From: Sipunculus nudus
Taxonomy: Eukaryota > Annelida > Sipuncula > Golfingiida > Sipunculidae
DNA: 64,000 bases
Assembly: GCA_026874595.1 (NCBI GenBank)
Contig: CM049314.1
Coordinates: 73,550,300 to 73,614,299 of the forward strand
Reading direction: 5' to 3'
Of this stretch, positions 47,001 through 60,900 are shown piece by piece (position 1 is the stretch's first letter; every line of letters starts with the position of its first letter). The notes beneath the pieces are model-generated. The model ran no database searches, had not been told where the DNA came from, and saw nothing but the letters and a program-made list of their open reading frames with translations. The position numbers and the translations under genes are program-made.

Positions 47001-50000
47001 AGGACCAAGAGAAGTAGTTAGATAACGACCACCTTGGGGACTAACCAAGGTGGTCGTAATTTTGGGGTGGTCGTATTTATGAAACTGTAAGTTACTTGAA
47101 TCGTATATTGGGGCCACGTAAAGAAGTCGTAATTATCAGGGTGGTCGCAAGGCAGGGTTCCACTGTATATTCAAAAACTATGAAAAGATGGTTTAATTAG
47201 GAGTACACATCATCAAAAACCCTAGAAATTCAAATTTAAAAATGTGCATTGCACATATTAAAATTAATTATACGTGACCAATTGGTCAGTCGCTTATTAT
47301 GCAGCTGATGAGCACAAGTTGCCTTATTTGTGACACGTAACTGAGAACTTTTGATTGAAAGCACCACATATGAAAATAAAAAAAAAATACAAAAAGTCCA
47401 AATCAGTCTAGGGATCTAAATAACAGAGCAGTTTGATTATCCAAATGCTGCATGGTGATGGTAATATGTAGTTAATGGGAATGTGGATATAAATTTCAAG
47501 ATGTATCATAGCTTAAAAGAAATAGAAACATGAAATGTAGTTGAGGCCACATACGGTATAACCTAGCCAATAAAACTGTCCATACAAATATCATTGGACC
47601 CTTGATGCAGCCACTTGTGGTAAATTTTAGCAACTTCTTTTTGGAAAAAGCTCCTGGTCATATATGGATAAATTCTGTATAATGGGCATTAGGAATCTTT
47701 TACATATTTTGTTTGGTGACAGGCTGACAAGAAGTGTACTTTCTTTTAAATAAACAGTTTCATGAAGACAATAACCAAACCACAAGCGCTAGTGAATGTG
47801 TTTTTCCTCAGAAACATCAATGGCAGTTTAGGAGTTTACGTAAACCTTTTAATCAAAGCAAATGAATTCAGTTTGACAACATCGGCTTACATCGGTATTA
47901 CAAAGAAGGCAAACACTATTATGAATACATTAATTGCAAGGTCATGGAAAGAATAACATTATAAACATGCGTAAGGTAACAAAAAAAGAGACTATCGGGC
48001 CCTAGAGAGAATTTCTGGGTAACCCGGGGCTTCCTGGCCCTCTGGGACTCTCCCGGGTCAACCCGTATATAGACCCTGTTCAAACATAATTCAAATATAA
48101 AAGTCTCCCCATAGGCCTTTTCCAGTTTTTATTGGGCCTTAATTAAGACACTTTCACCAGGCCGGGCCCCCTTTGACCCCCCCCCCCCCCCAACCTTGCA
48201 GCGATCAGTCTGGATTAAAAGCAGAATAACCCTAAAAAACAAACTAAACATATTTCATATTTTATGTATTTAGGTCCAACTTCCCCAGAAAACTATGGCC
48301 GGCCCGAGCCCCTTTGAACGGCCCCGCATGATTAAAGACATACAAAAAGATGCACACAAACCAAAAAAATTATCATTCAAAGTAATTTTTAGACTGATAA
48401 ATCCTTTGGCCTCCCAAGGCCACCTCACATCCTCCTGATTGAAGCCATGTAACAGACAAAAAAAATGAAATATACATAGTCTCCAGGCCCAACACAACTC
48501 CTTGGTGGCCTGGGCCCCCACAGACCTCCCTGATTCAAAACATGTATAAGTTATTGCAAAAAAGATTGTCTTCCTTAATTTAAAGCTTTTTATTTGACAA
48601 TATATTCACTATAGGGTCCACTTTAACAACTGGTCCCACTTTATATACACGTTAAAAATATAATGTTCATGCATTGCATAGGGTCCTGTGAAAATCCTGG
48701 TCAGCAGGGCCCTTTCTTTGCACTCTGGAATCCGGATTAAGAACAATATGTCACTTAAATAAATAATCTAGATGAGTTTTCCATACTTCCAACTTTTTTA
48801 TGCCTTCTTGGAAATTTTTCGTACGCCCGGGCCCCTTTTCGGCCGCCAGGGCCCCGGTACGATGTACCAGCTGACCCCCCTTTCGGAGGCCCTGGAGTCC
48901 TGTGACCTTGAACTTTGACCTCATGACGCAAAAATCATACAGGTTCTAGCTTTAGTGGTTGGCAAAATGTAAGTCAAGTTTAAAATCCATGTGTCAATCC
49001 AACCAGAAGTTATCATCTGAAAACAATTTGTGTGGATGGATGAATAGACAGCTAGACAGACAAACAGACAGACAGACAGGATGATAACTATAGGGCATCC
49101 ATTTGTGATCAGTAAATACATCAGGTTTCGGGACACTAGATGTAATCACAGCTGAGAAACTGACATGATTGTTGTCATTTTATAGTAAAAACAAGGGACC
49201 TATGGGTCACGACGCTCAGCTGTTATATATGATAAAAAAAATTATTTAGAAATGAGGCACATGCTGGTTTTGTGTGGTAATAAATATAAATATATAAATG
49301 AAATATAACTGATATGATTATTAAAATAATATTAAAGAATATATTCATGAATGCATTCATGAATACATTTTGAAAGTATTTGCACGAGTATTCATATATT
49401 TTCATTTTTACCTGAATTCCCATTCTTTATGCAAGAAATTTTACTAAAACTTAACACTCAACTCTCATAGTCTTAATGCCTGGCCAAAGCATTCCGGCAA
49501 CAGTGTTTTTGTTATGCACTAATGATATGTCCTTATCACTCCATGAGCTGATACAAAAGGGAGTCATATATCAAAAGTGTCACTGACAATTATGGGCACA
49601 TAGTGAGATGTACCAGTTGTGAGTGCCATATGGTTATATATACAAGAAAACAAGAAAACTAGAGATGGTCTACAAAATAAGTTATTGTGAACATCCCTGA
49701 CCTATGACCTTGGCCTTTTGCCAACATATCAACTGGATTCTTTCTAAATGATGGGTAACTACTAACCACTTACATCTGGCCGGGTGTAATTACTTGGCAA
49801 CCAATGAGTGAATAACTTAGACCTGCAACCTTTAACCTCCTGACCAGCTGACCTCAAAATCAATTAGTTATTTCTTCATGCAAAAAGACCCATAAATATG
49901 AAGTTTGAATCAAATTCAGTGATGCATAGATGTGGCATATGTGAAAGACTGATGATTTGGGTTGAACAGTTTCACTTGAAATATGTTCACAAGCATTTAG

Positions 50001-53000
50001 AACAATATTGTGACCTTGACCTTTGACCTTTTGAACTCAACATCAATAGGCTTCTTCTCCTATCGGTAGGTAAGCTATATATGACAGATGGAAAGTATAG
50101 ATTGAAAAGTTTGCTGAAAATGACTCCACGCAAGAAGAGGGTGCTGTGAACTTGACCTTTGACCTCAAAAACAACAGGTCTTTTCCCCTGTTGGCAGAGA
50201 AGCAATATCAGTGCTGAAAGGTTTGGAATGAAAGGTCTAGCTTGAAATGTGTCCACAACCTTTTCAAAGAAGTGGATCCGGTGACCCTGACCTTTGACCT
50301 TGTGACCTCAACATCTATAGGATTCTTCTCCCACTTAGTAGGTGAGCTATATGTGAAAGATCAAAGAATTGGGATGAAAGGTTTGGCTTAAAATGCATCC
50401 TGAGGCTTTTCAAAGAAGTTGGTTCTGTGACCTTGACCTTTGACCTTGTGACCTCAAAATAATTATGGTTCTTCCCCTGTTGGTAGGTGAGCTGTATGTG
50501 AAAGATGGAAGGTTTGGGATGAAAATTTTGGCTAAAAGAATTATTTCTGGGGGGTGCAAACACACCCCATAACTTCGAGAATATAGGTCGCAGTGACCCA
50601 ATTTCAGGTTTGCAAGGAGATCTTTTTAGAACCTCTAAGACTGCATAGGGTTCATGGCCCTAGCCCCTATGGTTACAGTTTGTGCCCTGCTAACGGCCGG
50701 ACGGACAGACGGAAGGACGCCGGACAAAGACCCATCGCTATAGCCCAGCATGACTGAAAGTCAGCTGAGCTAAAAATTACAAATATTGTCCCAAATATAA
50801 TTTTTATTACAAATAATAAGAGAATCTTATGATTTTTTTAAAAATGAAATATAACTGAAATGATTATTAAAATAATATTAGGGAATATATTCATGAATGC
50901 ATTCATGAATACATTTTGAAAGTATTTGCACTGGTATTCATATACTTTCATTTTTACCTGAATTCCCATTCTTTATGCAAGAAATTTTATAATACGAGTA
51001 CATATTCATATTTGTATTTAAATACAATTGCAAAGTATTCGCACCATGTCTGGTATTTACACAGTTTTCACCAAAAATAAAGATGTTGTGAATCCAGAAT
51101 ATAAAAAAATTCACACATTTAAATAATGATCATAAGTACCTGGTTTTATGGCTTTTATTTATATTAAAAAAAATAAATGTAATATATTCATTTTGGACTT
51201 ATTTCACATCAATGTACACACTAGACACAGTAGGAATCTAGATTAATATTATCAACTGCATCTTTGTCTATCATTAATTTCCTTCATATGATCCCTAATG
51301 ATTAGTAATGAATAATATGATTTACTTTTTTATCATTAAAATTGAACTGAAAAATACTGCATGGTGTTATCTGGAATATGTGACATTCTATCCATCAATA
51401 CAAGATTCTTATATCATCAGTAACTGCAAGTTAATTTCCTGTTATTATAAACTAACAAATTCCTTTTCTATTTTTCTTTAATTTGTTATTAAAACCAATA
51501 AAAATTTATTAATTTGTTGTTTATTGTTATGTTGTTGGTTAAAACTACTAGATGAGGTGGGTTGGACACCTGGATCAACTGTGGCTTGCCATAAGCTGCC
51601 CAGCTGCCCCAGTGAATGCCTCGCCTCAAGCATGCATAATTTGCTGAAAGTTCAACAAGGTAAACATACAGGTGACTCAAGAGGGGCTGGAGAGAGCCAA
51701 GGTCTGACATGGTCTCATAAAAACATTAATAAAAGCTACTTAGTTTCTTTCAGCTTTCTAAACTAAAAAGCTGAAATCCTTATGTGTGTATGATATGAAA
51801 ATTATATCAACAGTGCTCACAGGAAACAAACGTGCCATGTTGAGTCAAAGTTGGGCAAAATTCAAGGTACTAATTTACATTCATACTAAAAACTTATAAA
51901 ATTTGAAAAATTCAGAACTAATTTTGGGTATTCAATTGAATCTTGATTAAATAATGTTACATCCCTGACAAAAAATCTCTAGCTTCAGCAATCCACTTGT
52001 TAAGGGAGTAAATATATTTCTTGATTTTTTACAAAGTGCATTATGTTTGGGCCCATAACTTAAACAATTAAGCAATACTGACATCATTTCTGGCATGTGC
52101 AAAGAGAATGTATAGAAATATATATATATATAATATATGATTAAAGTCAGATCAGCGGTTTTGATATTAGGCAGTCTTGAAGTGTAACAATGGATTTTAA
52201 TGGAAAAATGAAGTTTTTCATTAATATCTCGAAGGTATTAAGTCCTAGTGACCAAATTCTTGGCATGGTAGGGGATTTTGGAGATATCTAATTGTATGCC
52301 AAATTTTAGGAACTGAGAGCTGAATGTGGGGAGCTGAGCTCTTGCAAACTGCATAACACTAGCTTGATGTAAACAATATGTTACATGGTGCTTGAAAACT
52401 TGAATATAATCCACAGTTTTTGATCAACTGGTTTCAAATTTTTGGTGTTAACAAACAAAATGCTAACATAAACATGCTGTGAAAATTAAATCCACAGTAC
52501 TTACAGGAAAAAAACGTGCCATGGTCAAAGTTGGGCGAAATTTAAGCTACCAATTTTTTATTTTTGTTAATATTTTTCAAATTTAAAAGATTTTGATCTA
52601 ATTTTAGGTATGCAATTTAATTTTGATTAATTAAAGTTATATTACTCGAAAAAAAAGTCCATAGCTTTAACAGGTTTTGTGTTAAGTGATCAAATATCTT
52701 TCCTGATTTTTTACAAAATGCATTATGTTTGGGCCCAAAACTTTTTTAAATTATATAAAACAGACATAATTTCTGGCATGTACATAGGAACTATATAGAG
52801 GAATATTTATGGTAAATATGAGGAAAAACAGATGAGTGGTTTTGATATTAGGCAGTCCTGAAGTGTGAAAATAGGTTTTTAATAAAAAATTGAGGTTTTT
52901 CCTTAATTTCTCAAAGGAATGAAATCGCAAAGGCCCTAGTTTTCGGCTTAGTAGGAGATCTTGGGGACATCTAACATTATGCTGAATATTGGATTCCTAG

Positions 53001-56000
53001 GTCTTACAGTTTTAAAACGTGCCACATCTACGGACGGACGGACGGACAGACGGACGGACGACGGACAATGGACCACGAATATAGCTCAGATGACTTATAG
53101 TCATCTGAGCTAAAAATGTAAGGCAGATACACTCTGGTACATCTAAGGTTAGATATAAGTTGGTTTTATACAGAATGATTTAAGTAAATTTGGCAAGGAT
53201 CTCATAATGAATGTGATATGAGGAGGCCATATGACTCAACTGTGTTTGAGACAATGCCATTGCTGGTAGATAAAGCTCCTTAGTTCAGGTGGACAGAGAC
53301 AGGTGGTGCTGTTTTAACAGCCCCACACCAGATGCAGTTCTCCAGTCCTGTCTGAAGGCATTTCAGACACTACTGCTGCCAATAAATGACATGGTTTTAA
53401 CCATTATATAATGCAAACAAGAATTTCTTTGATTGGGCCTGATTGATAACCCAGACAAAAATTATTACTAACCAACAATAACATTTCCTTCTGATTTGCT
53501 AACAAATCCTACAAAAAAGCCCCGTAAACTGAGATACTCGTGTGATCAATCAAGGCTAAATTAGTGTGTGGGTGAATTCACTTGTGTTTGAATCTGCAGC
53601 CAATCAATTGATTATTCAGGCCTGAAACAATCTACTGCCGGGAATGTCTGGTAAATCATTGAATAACTTTGATGGTTCAAGTGTAACATTAAGAAAAAGG
53701 GGTGTATCCATGTGTGCATACATACATGTAAAATTACTCATATGATTTTGTAACTTGGGTGTTTCCATGTGTCTGTCAGTGTATATGCGTATGCAGGGTC
53801 TGCATCAACTCAGGGATTCAGGGTAAAATGACATCACTTCACCATCTTTTTGTGGAAGGCCTGCTTGATCTATTGTACATGCACTATATTAGTCTGCCAG
53901 TTCACGCATATAGGCACACATGCAAACTTATATAATTTTTGAGGACTACTAGTAATGTTTAAGCTTGGACCTAGCACTATTTTTCTGCTGATGTTGATCC
54001 CTGCATCATGCATTAAAAGTCACATACCTTTGCTGGCAGCTACATAGAGTGGTGTTCTCCCTTGTTCTAGTTCCTGGACATCAATACAAGCTGTGGCTCC
54101 TGAAACCAACATACAAGCTTTCTCTGCAGTTACATTTTTTAATATTTAATGAGCCTAGATTAGAATATATAGGAAAAACTGGACACAAATTAATTTCTAG
54201 CTGAATTTAGCTGGTATTACAATAAATATATTTACATGTTGTTGCTGTTGCCTATTAAACAACAAATTCATTTAAAGTGTATACAAATATTTCTATCATG
54301 TTTGTATCCTGGCTTAGAGCCATGTGCTCAATAATACCTACAGTGATTAAGCTTAAAGAAATAGGTACATTAGAGTATACAGTAAGATTATAAGGTATCT
54401 TATAATCTTAGACAGGCTGCAGATTGCATAGCTGGAGACCAAATTTGGAATAAAGTAAAATCTGTTTTGAGATCTCCCTTGACAATAGCTAGAACCTTGT
54501 CCAGGCATTAGCTAGATCCCTTGCTGAATTGAGTGAACATCCATGCAGAACTGCACACAGAATGAGTGCGGTGTTGCTAGCTGTTACTTCTTGCTGTTAA
54601 CAACCTGTTAAAATGAACCCTTCATGACTTCCTGCAAACTTGATACCCATATTAAACAAGTTCTCATCAGATTATAAAATAATTTTACAAGTTCAGAGAC
54701 AGTATCTTTAACAGTTACCATGGTGATATCCTACCTTTCTTAAGTAACGTCTCCACGCTGTATATAAACCCTCGGTTCACAGAGCAGCTCAGGGCAGTAT
54801 GACCTCTATTGTCACGCTGAAAAAGGCAACATATCTATGAACAGATGTTTACAAAGTTAACCATTATCTATGTACATATCAGACTGATTTGTTTTAAAAT
54901 CACCTTTCATGGTTCAAACTAAAGCAGAAACCTCTGTCCTCAACTCAATGATTCACTTATAAAAATAAGTTTCATGAAGCTTTGATAACAGTCATTCATA
55001 ATACATTATGCTTTATCAGCAACATTTTTTGAATATCATCTCCTCTCTCTGAAGAGCACCTTTTCTGTACCAGTACATTTTGAGCCAAAATTTGCCAAAC
55101 TTTATCAAATCACTGACTTGAATGACTGACCACCCTAATAAAACTGTGCAAGATCCATCACCATGCAGTGTCAAATTCATGCATTCATGTATTTACATAC
55201 TGTGGTCAGCTTTATTTTCGCGAGGCTTAAATTTCACGACTTCTTCATTTTGAATGTTTCGTGAGGGTTTCATTCTTGTGATTGCACCAGAACCTATGAA
55301 ATCTAAGTACAGCAGTATTTGTATTGATTATAAATTTAGAATGAATCCTACAATACCTGGTTCATTCATTAACTGATGACTTGTGTTACAGTCAACATAT
55401 CCCGGGTGTTTTACAATAATTAATGCTTGTATACATGGGCCAGTTTTGATTACATGCACAGATTCGGTTGCCCATAAGTTGTTTCTAAGACTGATGACTG
55501 TGATGACTAATTTGTTTGTGCTGGTGCGTCATTCCCTCTGGTTCATCGTAGTTGATGGTGCATCTTATTCTTGAGGATTTCATATTCGCAATTATTTCAC
55601 ATTGGCTAATATCGTGAAATTAAAACCCTCGCAAATTAAAAGGCACCAACAGTAATTGTTGTCTTCATTTGAACAAGAATATATGATATATATCATTTAT
55701 GACCAACAGGAATACATGGCCCTTATGGACAGCCTTCTACCAGAGGTTATTTCTGCTAAAAACGAACGTCTTCCAGTTTGGGCACAGTTGGATGGCTAGG
55801 GCTACTTGTCTCAACCGTCAAACTTTCAAATCAAAATCTTTTACAATTCAAGGAAACACCAGTTTACATTTGACAGCTTTCAAAATGTTACATATTCTGT
55901 GATATCCTTACTGCAAAAACACCCATGTGTATATACAATTTGCCATAAACAAGTCTTATCAAACATATTTGAACAGACTCCTTTAACTCTTTACCTCCTT

Positions 56001-57874
56001 TATATGTGTTCTACTGGTGTATTTAGAGCCCCCCCTCCCCCAGCCCATAAAGCCCTAACCAGCACAATCATACTTTTGCCAGTCTGATTCTTCGCATGTG
56101 CTCAAGGATCAATGCTGGCAATGAGCAGCTTGTCAAGAACCAACAAGAGCACTGCAAATGGTGTGTAATATGCTCGTTGTGTATCTGGTGACCTCTGACC
56201 TAATTAAATATGCATGAATTTTGGTGAGAATGTAATTCCAGTGACAAACTCTATTGGTAATAAATATTTATAACCAGTTTCATCAAGATCCATAAGATTT
56301 TTGGCAAGTTACTATGATGCCACCAAAGTCTGGTGGCCTCTGGTCTCATTAAATATGCGTGGATTTTGCTGGAAATCAAACTTGAGCAAGATATTATACT
56401 GACTAATATTTCTATAGAGTTTGATCAAAATCCATCATATTCCACATAAGTTATAGCGAGCCTACTGACCTCTGACCTTTTTAAATATGTGTTGTTTTGC
56501 CCTTAATCAAACTTTGGCAAGATAATATATTAGTAAGTAGTTATGGTAGTTTTATGAAATCCATCAAAGCCCCGATAAGTTATAGATAAATTTAACAGAC
56601 AGACAGATGGAAGGATGGATGTTGGGTATACCAAAATATGTCCTGTCATAGACGGGCTTATAAAAATCTTGAGGGTTGGGATGAGGGTGTTTTTAAGACA
56701 ACAGCACTTATTTGGTCAAATCAAAAAGATGCATTTTTTCAAATGTAAAATTAAATTTCCTACCCAGTTCATGTGGCTGCCCATTGAGATGAGGTAAGCC
56801 ACGAGGCAGTAGTTCCCGATGTTACACGCGTACATGAGGGGTGTGGAGCCGCAGGAGTCCGTCACATTGATCTTACAGTTGTGCTCCTCGACCAACAAGC
56901 GGACGACAGACAGGTCCTCCTGTTTCAATGCATAACACAGCGCTGTTCTTCCCTTCATATCCTGAATTACAGAAAACAATTTTTTTATGTAAACAGGAAA
57001 TTATTGTGGGTATGATTATATTTCATGATGGAACCTTAATATGCATACATTTCATGCAGGGAAAAGTGTTTTTAATGCAGCTTTTTAATAATGACTAAAT
57101 TCAATTCATTTTTTTCCATGTAGTGCTGTTTTTGTTTGCATCATTTTTATTTTAACAAAATTACTTTTTTTTTAAATTAATGTTTTTATCTCAAACATAA
57201 TTGAAAGAAAGAGCAACATTTTCCATGATCCTTTCTTTGCAAACTATAAGCCTTGATAAATTTACATGGTAATTAATATACTCCAAGGCAAGTCTAGGCA
57301 AACTTCAAACTGCTTTGCCTATTATACTGATTGTTTTATCTGTGCTTCAATTTCAGTAACAACAAAATTATAGGTTTTGTATAATAATTAGTATTTTTTT
57401 GCTTGAGGCATAAACTTATGTATTTCTGTCAAACCAACTCCACAGCAGTTTGTGAGTGTTATATGCTCTAATCATTCTGGGACTAGGCAAATGTTTCTGA
57501 AGGTCTGGTCAGCCTGCAAGCACTGAATGCGACAATAATTCTGATTTTTCACCTGATTTCTGCATCTTACCTGAATGTTGACATCACAGTCATTTTTCAA
57601 CAGTGTCCGTATGATATCCTGGTTGCCATTGGCGATGGCTAACATTAATGGCGTCTTCCCCTCCTTATTGCACACATTGACCTTGATATATTTTTGCCGC
57701 AGGAGTACTCGCAGGAAGCGTGTGTTATTTCTCTCAGCGCAGATGTGAAGAACCGTCATACCTTCCTTGTCCCTCAGATTAATATCAATGTTACATGATA
57801 CTGAAAACAAAATAACATCAGAACTATGTAACAGATGTAAAAAATTAATGAATCAAACAACTTTTCAAAAGTCA

Positions 57875-57927
<53 letters not shown>

Positions 57928-60900
57928 TCGAATAAGGTTGACTGATACAGTTAATGATGACTCTTTAAGGAATAAATGTGACAAAACAGGTGCAGTCTTC
58001 ACAAAATAGTCCCACAGACTGACATTTTTTTTTACTCTGATGAAATACATTGTTGTACAGAGACTAAAATAGGCAATTTAATGGAATTTAATCGCACACA
58101 ACTGAAATTTTTAGTCTCTTTATTACTGGTATTCACTTTATCTTTTTTCCTGTGACCTAGATGTATTGTGTGGGCTGCCACTGAAACAGTGAACCTTAAA
58201 ACCCATCAAGAAAATTGTCAGTTATTTCTATTAATTTACATGTTTCTTGTCATGCAAGCATATACAATTAAACTGATGAGCAAAACTGGGCTGAGAACTC
58301 CTTACAATCAGTTATCACAGAAAAGGTGTTTATATTACTTTGGTAGGCTTGATTATATTTTAATATTAGCAATATGAAGAATTTGAGTAATGGTTTCTCA
58401 GGTTTAAAGTAAATCCCCTCATTATTTTGATCAACTCCTTATTAACTTAACATTAGGGATAACCTATATACCGTAATTAGCATAATTTTGCATATTTTGC
58501 TCACCAAGGAAGTCCATGATGTCATCGATGCTGGCAGCCCGGCTGGGCTGGATAGGGATATCACTCCATCGGGAGAATGCTACGTGCAGCGCTGACTCCC
58601 CATCGTGCAGTGTGTTGATGTAGCAGCTTCCTGAAGCCATCAGCAGCTGGAGGAAATCAAACTGACGATTACGCACCACTTGGTGGAGAACCGGGATCCC
58701 TACATCCTCTGTCAGGTTAACATCCGCACCTATAATTAAAATAAAGAAAAGGTCAATGCAGGTGGCGCCACCAAGACCTCAATTTCAAATATGAGTCCTG
58801 TGACCAAAATCTGCATGTAATTTGGTTATGAAAGCTCCAGCAATTTCTGAGATTGTAATTTTAGTATGCTTATATGCCCAATAACTAATTTCAGCTTCCT
58901 GCAACTCAGCAAAAAATTATCGTACTGGAACTATTTGAACAAAATTGAGAGAGCACATTCCTGGAATAATTTCTGTGAAATATTTTTCAATTCAGCTTGA
59001 CAGTTTCAGAGAAGAAGATTTTTAAAGGTTTCCTAGCTTTTTCCCTGTTAAATGCAGATAAAGCAGATGGCACCAAAAGTAGCTAAATCTGATAAAGTTT
59101 CACAATTGACTGATTATTCTATAAAATTTGGTGCAGCTAGCTCCAATGGTTTATGAGATATTATGGGTTAATGAACAAACAATGGTTGATGGATGACACT
59201 TGCATACAAGCTCACAGGTTTGATAAATATGTTGGATAGAGTGCACAGAGATCAAATGATTAATAAATCTATCTATAATGTCTCCTTATACCTTCAATTA
59301 TGTCCCAAAAAAGGCATCAATCTTATCAATAAATCTTATTTTCATATCTTTACTGTTCACTTTATTTTCAGATTTTCAAAATTTTTCATTGTATCTTTCA
59401 TTGTATCTTTACTAACGTTTAAACTATTACATAGAGTTAATGTAGAGACTGTCAAACATTAATAAGTACATCAGAATATCAGCTGGTTCATATCATAAAG
59501 AACTGACCATGTTCATTACACAAACTGTCCTCTCTACCCATGTATACTGTAGTTACTGTAGTAAAATTTAGTTTTTTTTAATCTACTGTCCCAAAAACTA
59601 TGTATATCCTCAAAGGAAGATGAACAAATTAGTAATACAGGCTATTTTTATTATCATAGAAAATAAGCTTAATCTAATATGCTGTTAAGAAAATATTGCT
59701 CTTAATGATCATGATTTTTATAAAAAGCTCTTCATAAACTTTTGATTCAAATGAAAACTGAAAATCAGCTTTTTCCCTAAAGCAAACCTTACAGATTCAT
59801 ATCTGCCTAAATGCATGCAGTTGGTAAACAGTTTTATATATATATTTTTTTATATCTGTCCAAAGTATTACATTTTTAACAGTAAGTTTACATGTGTTAC
59901 ACCTGAATCTTCGAAAATGCTCACTAAAATAAGAAATATATCAGAATTGGAACAACAGCTTTACATACCCAATCACAAGACATAAACTTACCTTCTTTTA
60001 ACAGAAATTCAAACATTTTGCGGCTGCGCCGCTGGACTGCAATGTTTAAGGGAGTTGTTTGGCTCTCCACATGGTTTATGTTAAAACCCTTGGCCAGCAG
60101 TTTCCTGAAACACAGACAGTTTATAAATAACAGAGAATACAGTGATTTGTTCAGCCATTACAGCACAAAAATGAAACCCAGGTTATTACACTAAAAGTTC
60201 ACATGATAAAGAAAGGTAACTTTATTCAGCCTATATGATGATATGCAAAATTACACAATTATAAAGTAACATACCTTCACTCCTGTGTGCAGTAAGCAGC
60301 ATTTTCTGGTGAATTTTATAAAAGTTTCAAGGTATTAACTTTAGTTAACAGACATCAAATATTGGAATAAGCCCCTTGAAAGGGGCCCTAATCACCTAAA
60401 AAGCATGTTGAATTAACAAGAAAATCAGCTTCTTTGACTTAAAATAAATTTAACTGCCAAAATATTGCCCTAAAACTGTTTGCCTTCTCCTGTAAACGAG
60501 TGTTAAAAACAGTGGACCAGGCCCAATCACAGATGTCAACTTAAACATGGTGCAGGCAACGTGCCTGGTCGCATTACAGGTCAATCAGGAGATGCCCTGA
60601 CTGACTAAGCTAAAAAAAATGTAATACATGTTCCCCCTGGCTGAAACACCACAATTGGACCTTCAGTCACATGGCCTTGTTATGGTAAACAGACACATGT
60701 GGGCTGTGTTTACCAACAAGCAGAGCCATAACAAGGTCTTAAACAGCCATATGAGAGGTACTGAGACTGTGTGCTGGGGAAACTTTTGTATAAAGCAAAA
60801 CTGACCTGATAGTGTGAAAGGATTGGCATAATATGGACCTGATAATGTCCCTTTAAAAGATGTCAGATATTGGAATAGGCCCCTTTAATAGATGTCAGAT

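Larger units (their letters stand above)
45057..50766 (+). mobile_element. Inserted element(s) inside copy B
   Basis: Opens with aacaagtgacccatggg and tcatgacgctcagctgcc and closes with the hairpin tagcccagcatgact / agtcagctgagcta (50740-50766) after a ggacggacagacgg run, i.e. the same kind of termini as its host. It contains further nested pieces: a terminus at 45644, the MITEs at 45695 and 46895, a degenerate array at 48000-48880, and a fragment (49193-49440) resembling copy A. No coding frame is seen. Confidence 0.7.
44778..53117 (-). mobile_element. 2.7-kb dispersed repeat, copy B, split by a 5.7-kb insertion
   Basis: The outer parts 44778-45056 and 50767-53117 together match the reverse complement of copy A (22006-24688) along its length. 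Copy A reads continuously across ctatttatttaaaaaaatta; in copy B the same place is broken after ctatttatt (45050) and resumes at acaaatattgtcc (50770). Thus 45057-50766 was inserted later. The element ends in the hairpin tagctcagatgactta / tagtcatctgagcta at 53083-53112 beside a gacggacggac run. Confidence 0.85.
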
